Virus record (IMG/VR): IMGVR_UViG_3300012944_000016
Span: 1-40,666 of that record
Length of the DNA: 40,666 nt
Direction: 5' to 3' (one strand)
Origin: a virus
Part shown: positions 37,718 to 40,666 of the stretch, piece after piece
How positions within the stretch are numbered: position 1 is the stretch's first letter
How the letters are laid out: each line of letters opens with the position of its first letter
Translations under genes and position numbers: made by a program
The notes under the pieces: model-generated
What the model was told of the DNA's origin: nothing
Databases searched by the model: none
The model's input: only the letters and a program-made list of their open reading frames with translations

Positions 37718-37936
37718 TTATTTAATCTTCTTACGTTTAAAATCAGATTTCTTATTAGAATCAATTAGATAATCTAATTCTTCTGAATATTCTAAATTGG
37801 GCTCCTGATCCTGTTCACTTGTTTGTTCACTTATATCTACTTGCTCTGTAGGAGCTTGAACGTTCGGGACAAGATCAGGAACTATTTTCCTTACTATAAT
37901 ATTACTGTCATGTGAAGAATATATCTCTTTAATCAT
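37718..37936 (-). CDS. Hypothetical acidic protein (72 aa)
   Basis: 72 residues, mainly acidic and disordered (EQVDISEQTSEQDQEPNLEY, about 32-51) with a Lys-rich end (SNKKSDFKRKKIK). Starts at ATG 37936 with AAAAAGGAATAG upstream. Between the 148-aa gene and the adaptor; function unknown. Confidence 0.6.
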   Translation of the reverse strand: MIKEIYSSHDSNIIVRKIVPDLVPNVQAPTEQVDISEQTSEQDQEPNLEYSEELDYLIDSNKKSDFKRKKIK

Positions 37937-37960
37937 ATCTATTCCTTTTTAGGAGAAAAT

Positions 37961-38407
37961 TTATCTTCCCTGTCCCAACCATTGAGTGGGAATTTGATCT
38001 TCATACATAATCTTATTCTGATTAAGAGGATGTACAACTTGTTTATGTTTCTCAACTGCTTCCATAATTTTAGTTCTTTGATCTTGTGGAACTTGATACC
38101 AAGTACCAAAGTATTTAGCAGAAACATCAAATGCACAAATATCACAAACTGAAGGAGTAAGCTCAATTTGTATCTTTTTAGTATTAAACTTATCTATAAT
38201 AATTTCTTTAGTTATAAACTCACGCCGTTTTGTTGCAGTGGATTTAGTTTTAACTTCAGTTTTATTAAAAGACATTCTTTTAGGTATCACACTTTCTACT
38301 GGTTTAATATTTGGATCATTCTTAATTTCTTCATCAATAATAGATTCTGAATCTATTGTCTGTGTAAAATCCATAAACATACTATCAAGATCAATTTCAG
38401 TATTCAT
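37961..38407 (-). CDS. Hypothetical protein with Cys-containing core (148 aa)
   Basis: Start set at ATG 38407, after AGGAG; a TTG six codons earlier is less likely. 148 residues: acidic N-terminal third, basic middle (KRMSFNKTEVKTKSTATKRRE), then VCDICAFDVSAKYFGTWYQV with a C-x2-C pair near residue 87 and HKQVVHP further on, a possible metal site. No family recognised. Lies between glycosyltransferase and adaptor genes. Confidence 0.65.
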   Translation of the reverse strand: MNTEIDLDSMFMDFTQTIDSESIIDEEIKNDPNIKPVESVIPKRMSFNKTEVKTKSTATKRREFITKEIIIDKFNTKKIQIELTPSVCDICAFDVSAKYFGTWYQVPQDQRTKIMEAVEKHKQVVHPLNQNKIMYEDQIPTQWLGQGR

Positions 38408-38436
38408 AAATCTCCTATTATCCAAATGATAATATC

Positions 38437-39195
38437 CTAGACTAAGTTTTTATCGAAATTACCTAACATATAATCATTAAGTTTATATCGTTTAATCTGA
38501 TTATTCTTATCTAGAATAATCAGACACTCATCAATATGTCCAATACTGACTTGGTTAGCTAGAAATGCTTTCTTACCAGATTCTTTAAATTTCTTCCAGA
38601 AATAAATATCTGGATTGATTTGCCCTGAATGCCACTCTCCTTTATCATTAGGAATTCCTAGAAACCAGGGCTTTGGTATATCTTTAAGAGCCTTAGCTCT
38701 GAATATACTTAATCCAAAATGACCATAATCTATAGGAGTTATTGCGTTGTGATACATAGTTGGAATAAAATGAGTTATATTCTCTATACCACAAAGTACG
38801 TCGTTCGAGTTACCTCTCTTGAGTTGTATAGGTACTAAAGCATCAACTTCAGGACAAGCAACTAAAGTAACAAGCAGAGTTCTTAAATCATCTGGCCAGA
38901 ATACTGAGTCATAGTCAAGCGTAATTATAATATCTACATTTGCATTAACTAAGTTACTAAGTTCATTCTGTATCGTATGCTCCCACCACGCCCCTCCTCC
39001 AATTATTAGTGGAATACCAAAAGAATTGAGAGTCATTTGGGCAACTCGGTGATGTTCAGTAAAGCCTAGCCGGGGAGCAGAGATTAAAGCAGATACTTTA
39101 AGTTTCTCTGATCTCCCCGATGCTTCATCAAGTATTTCTAGTTGACAAAAGGCTTCTCGCTGAATCATCAAGCCATTATTGATTTGTTGATTCAT
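38437..39195 (-). CDS. Glycosyltransferase-like protein
   Basis: 252 residues. VDIIITLDYDSVFWPDDL (about 87-104) carries the DxD motif (D94-x-D96) of GT-A type glycosyltransferases, preceded by SALISAPRLGFTEHHRVA and GGGAWWE, which suit the nucleotide-sugar binding half. Glycosyltransferases in the head cluster of phages can modify capsid or host sugars. With the FkbM-type methyltransferase at 4443-5024 it suggests a surface-glycan theme. Substrate unknown. Confidence 0.7.
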   Translation of the reverse strand: MNQQINNGLMIQREAFCQLEILDEASGRSEKLKVSALISAPRLGFTEHHRVAQMTLNSFGIPLIIGGGAWWEHTIQNELSNLVNANVDIIITLDYDSVFWPDDLRTLLVTLVACPEVDALVPIQLKRGNSNDVLCGIENITHFIPTMYHNAITPIDYGHFGLSIFRAKALKDIPKPWFLGIPNDKGEWHSGQINPDIYFWKKFKESGKKAFLANQVSIGHIDECLIILDKNNQIKRYKLNDYMLGNFDKNLV

Positions 39196-39227
39196 AAGTT
39201 ATTTTAGAAGATACTCTCCTAGAAAAA

Positions 39228-39887
39228 CTAGAAGATAATAGCCTCAGCACGACCATCAGTTCCACCTGCTGTGGCAAGATTTACAGCAGTGTCTACTGTT
39301 ACAATCCTACGAGCAACAAGTGCATATGCTAGACCAGTCATATTACTGGCATCAGTAGTAACCGCTCTAGCGGCCAAAACCCCATCTGTAGTGCCCCCAC
39401 CAAGAATAGAGTTAGTTGCAAGATTGGTGGGGGTAACACGAACGCCACCACGCTGCTCAGCATCAGAATTACTATTAGTAGAAGGAACAGGAACAAAACC
39501 ACGTACCTGCATCCATCCATAATTAAGTGTTGGAATACTACGAACTGCAATTCCAGCAATAAGGTTGCCAGTTCCATTTAGAAAAGTAACTGCAACATCA
39601 TCATCCGTAGCAGCCAAATCATAAGTTAATGCGGAACCGGCAATCAATGTACCTGTGTTAGAATTTCTAATATATTGAAATTCATCATCAGGCGCAAGTG
39701 AAGGTCTCTGAACAACTACTGCCGTAGCAGCTCCAGATGTTCCTGTTCCTTCTCCCGGTAGAACATCTTGATAAGAACGACTAGCTCCACTAACTCCTCC
39801 ACGTGGATCAGAAACTATAATTCCTGGTTCATATTTTGGAACTGTAGTAGGAGCATCCAATGGATTGACCAATATTTTAATAGCCAT
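39228..39887 (-). CDS. Capsid decoration / head protein (219 aa)
   Basis: 219 residues, rich in Gly, Ala, Thr and Val, with repeated beta strands and few charges, and clearly less AT-rich codons than most genes here, as for an abundant structural protein. It lies downstream of the capsid gene. ATG 39887 has AAGGAGATTAAGAA upstream. Typical of decoration or head-fibre proteins in this place; no domain is recognised. Confidence 0.65.
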   Translation of the reverse strand: MAIKILVNPLDAPTTVPKYEPGIIVSDPRGGVSGASRSYQDVLPGEGTGTSGAATAVVVQRPSLAPDDEFQYIRNSNTGTLIAGSALTYDLAATDDDVAVTFLNGTGNLIAGIAVRSIPTLNYGWMQVRGFVPVPSTNSNSDAEQRGGVRVTPTNLATNSILGGGTTDGVLAARAVTTDASNMTGLAYALVARRIVTVDTAVNLATAGGTDGRAEAIIF

Positions 39888-39899
39888 TTCTTAATCTCC

Positions 39900-39974
39900 T
39901 TAATAGGCAAAAATATGCAATTCAAAATCTCCTGTTGAAGGAATAAATGTTGTAAAGGTTTTACCAAATATCAT
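39900..39974 (-). CDS. 24-aa peptide after the capsid gene
   Basis: ATG 39974 follows the capsid stop with a perfect AAGGAG 4 bases before it. The 24-residue frame (starting MIFGKTFTTF) ends 12 bases before the next gene. Its good ribosome site and tight spacing suggest a translated peptide or a coupling leader for the decoration gene. Confidence 0.45.
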   Translation of the reverse strand: MIFGKTFTTFIPSTGDFELHIFAY

Positions 39975-39982
39975 TTTACTCC

Positions 39983-40666
39983 TTATGAAACAGTATCAAC
40001 ATTCATACGACCTTGACGCTGACGATTGGCACAAGTCAAATTACCATACAAAAGAATTTGACTTACTTTAGCATCCTGATTCTCTGGACGTTGAAAATCC
40101 GTAACTACAAAGTTCTTACCTTTACCCATAACAAACTTTAGAAAGTCTGCATTGAGCATAACAAGTTCGTGATTATCTGAAGTAGCCCCTACAACTAGAC
40201 TGGCTCCTGGCATATCATCATCAAATACCCATGGAGTAGCCTTGTACATAAGATTAAGAAATCCAGCATCACCAAGTCTCATATCCATAAAACGTTCATT
40301 AACTGTAAGTGATGATTCATATTTCTCAAAAAGATATTGATCGGATATAATCAAAGTAGGTTTAACTTTACCACGACTACAACTATTATACAAAGTTCGA
40401 AGAGCATCAATATATGCTCTAAAAGGTGGAGTAGTTGTTGGATCAAGTTGAACATCACTAATCCATTGATTACGCCAATATGGAAAAGTGGAAGAGTTTA
40501 TTCCACCATATGTGGAGAATACCGCCCCATCTTCAACAGCAAGACCAAGACCAGTAATATCCTTACCTCCATTACCAGTACCGTCTGACTGCAACTGCCT
40601 GTTGATTTCCAACATCATAGAAAGTTCAAGTTGGGTAATCTTAGACTGAAGTAAGTTAATAACTCG
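39983..40666 (-). CDS. Major capsid protein, exon 2 (main part)
   Basis: Continues the capsid frame from the left end of the window; 40544-40666 duplicates 1-123. Encodes the bulk of the HK97-fold shell protein: GGKDITGLGLAVEDGAVFST, then TYGGINSSTFPYWRNQW, the P-loop-like mid region and a C-terminal half with TPWVFDDDMPGA and MLNADFLKF. Capsid proteins with this SYGGIxxxxxPxWRNQ pattern form hexamers and pentamers of the head. The frame ends at 39983, TAA. Mature message needs intron removal at 147-828. Confidence 0.9.
   Translation of the reverse strand, partial: RVINLLQSKITQLELSMMLEINRQLQSDGTGNGGKDITGLGLAVEDGAVFSTYGGINSSTFPYWRNQWISDVQLDPTTTPPFRAYIDALRTLYNSCSRGKVKPTLIISDQYLFEKYESSLTVNERFMDMRLGDAGFLNLMYKATPWVFDDDMPGASLVVGATSDNHELVMLNADFLKFVMGKGKNFVVTDFQRPENQDAKVSQILLYGNLTCANRQRQGRMNVDTVS
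40544..40666. repeat. Terminal direct repeat, right copy
   Basis: Exact copy of 1-123; see the left copy. Circular genome size is 40,543 bp. Confidence 0.95.

Noticed and set aside
1-40666. CRISPR array, integrase, reverse transcriptase or diversity-generating element
   Set aside because: No regular spacer-repeat pattern, no integrase or RT motifs (YxDD) in any frame I read. The 27-bp tandems have no spacers.

Overview
The window is one complete, circularly assembled genome of a tailed bacteriophage. The first 123 bases (1-123) are repeated exactly as the last 123 (40544-40666), so the unique circle is 40,543 bp, opened by chance inside the major capsid gene. DNA is AT-rich. Promoters are of the classical TTGACA / 17 bp / TATAAT type and most early genes have GGAGG-type ribosome sites. 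A signal-peptide beta-barrel protein ending in Phe points to a Gram-negative host. Short tail and adaptor genes, two Gln-rich proteins and a 1407-residue internal protein suggest a podovirus-like virion with an HK97-type capsid. I see no integrase, phage RNA polymerase, tRNA, CRISPR array or recognisable endolysin.

Layout. Two opposing blocks diverge from a control region at about 8.6-9.0 kb and converge on a hairpin terminator at 25.52-25.55 kb. The leftward (late) block starts at a near-perfect promoter (8605-8633) and runs 8455 -> 1 = 40543 -> 25533. In order it holds: small terminase, small membrane protein, an outer-membrane barrel with its own promoter, large terminase, FkbM-type methyltransferase, portal, scaffold, major capsid protein (split by a group I intron with a LAGLIDADG endonuclease), decoration-like protein, glycosyltransferase, adaptor, tail hub, tail proteins, ejection proteins, a DUF4082-like protein and two membrane peptides that may be lysis proteins. 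The rightward (early) block starts at a promoter at 8909-8937 and encodes about 35 mostly tiny proteins plus a replication set: Cas4-like Fe-S nuclease, Hjc-like nuclease, ParB-like protein, primase-helicase, family A DNA polymerase and gp32-like ssDNA-binding protein.

Most unusual parts. (1) The early operon begins with about 1 kb of densely structured RNA (about 9160-10140) that contains a complete type I hammerhead ribozyme, a 28-bp long-range stem and many perfect hairpins, ending in two mutually exclusive stems just before the first ordinary gene. (2) The capsid-gene intron has P1, P10, P7 and P9 pairings that fix both splice sites and restore a 335-residue protein. (3) Three families of small dispersed repeats: a 20-nt hairpin (6 copies), a 20-nt hairpin with loop CCTGAA (4 copies) and a 27-bp tandem element. 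One copy of the second hairpin sits inside an otherwise identical 27-bp element, as if inserted. (4) Many short genes below the usual size cut-off, several of them single membrane helices or zinc-binding peptides.
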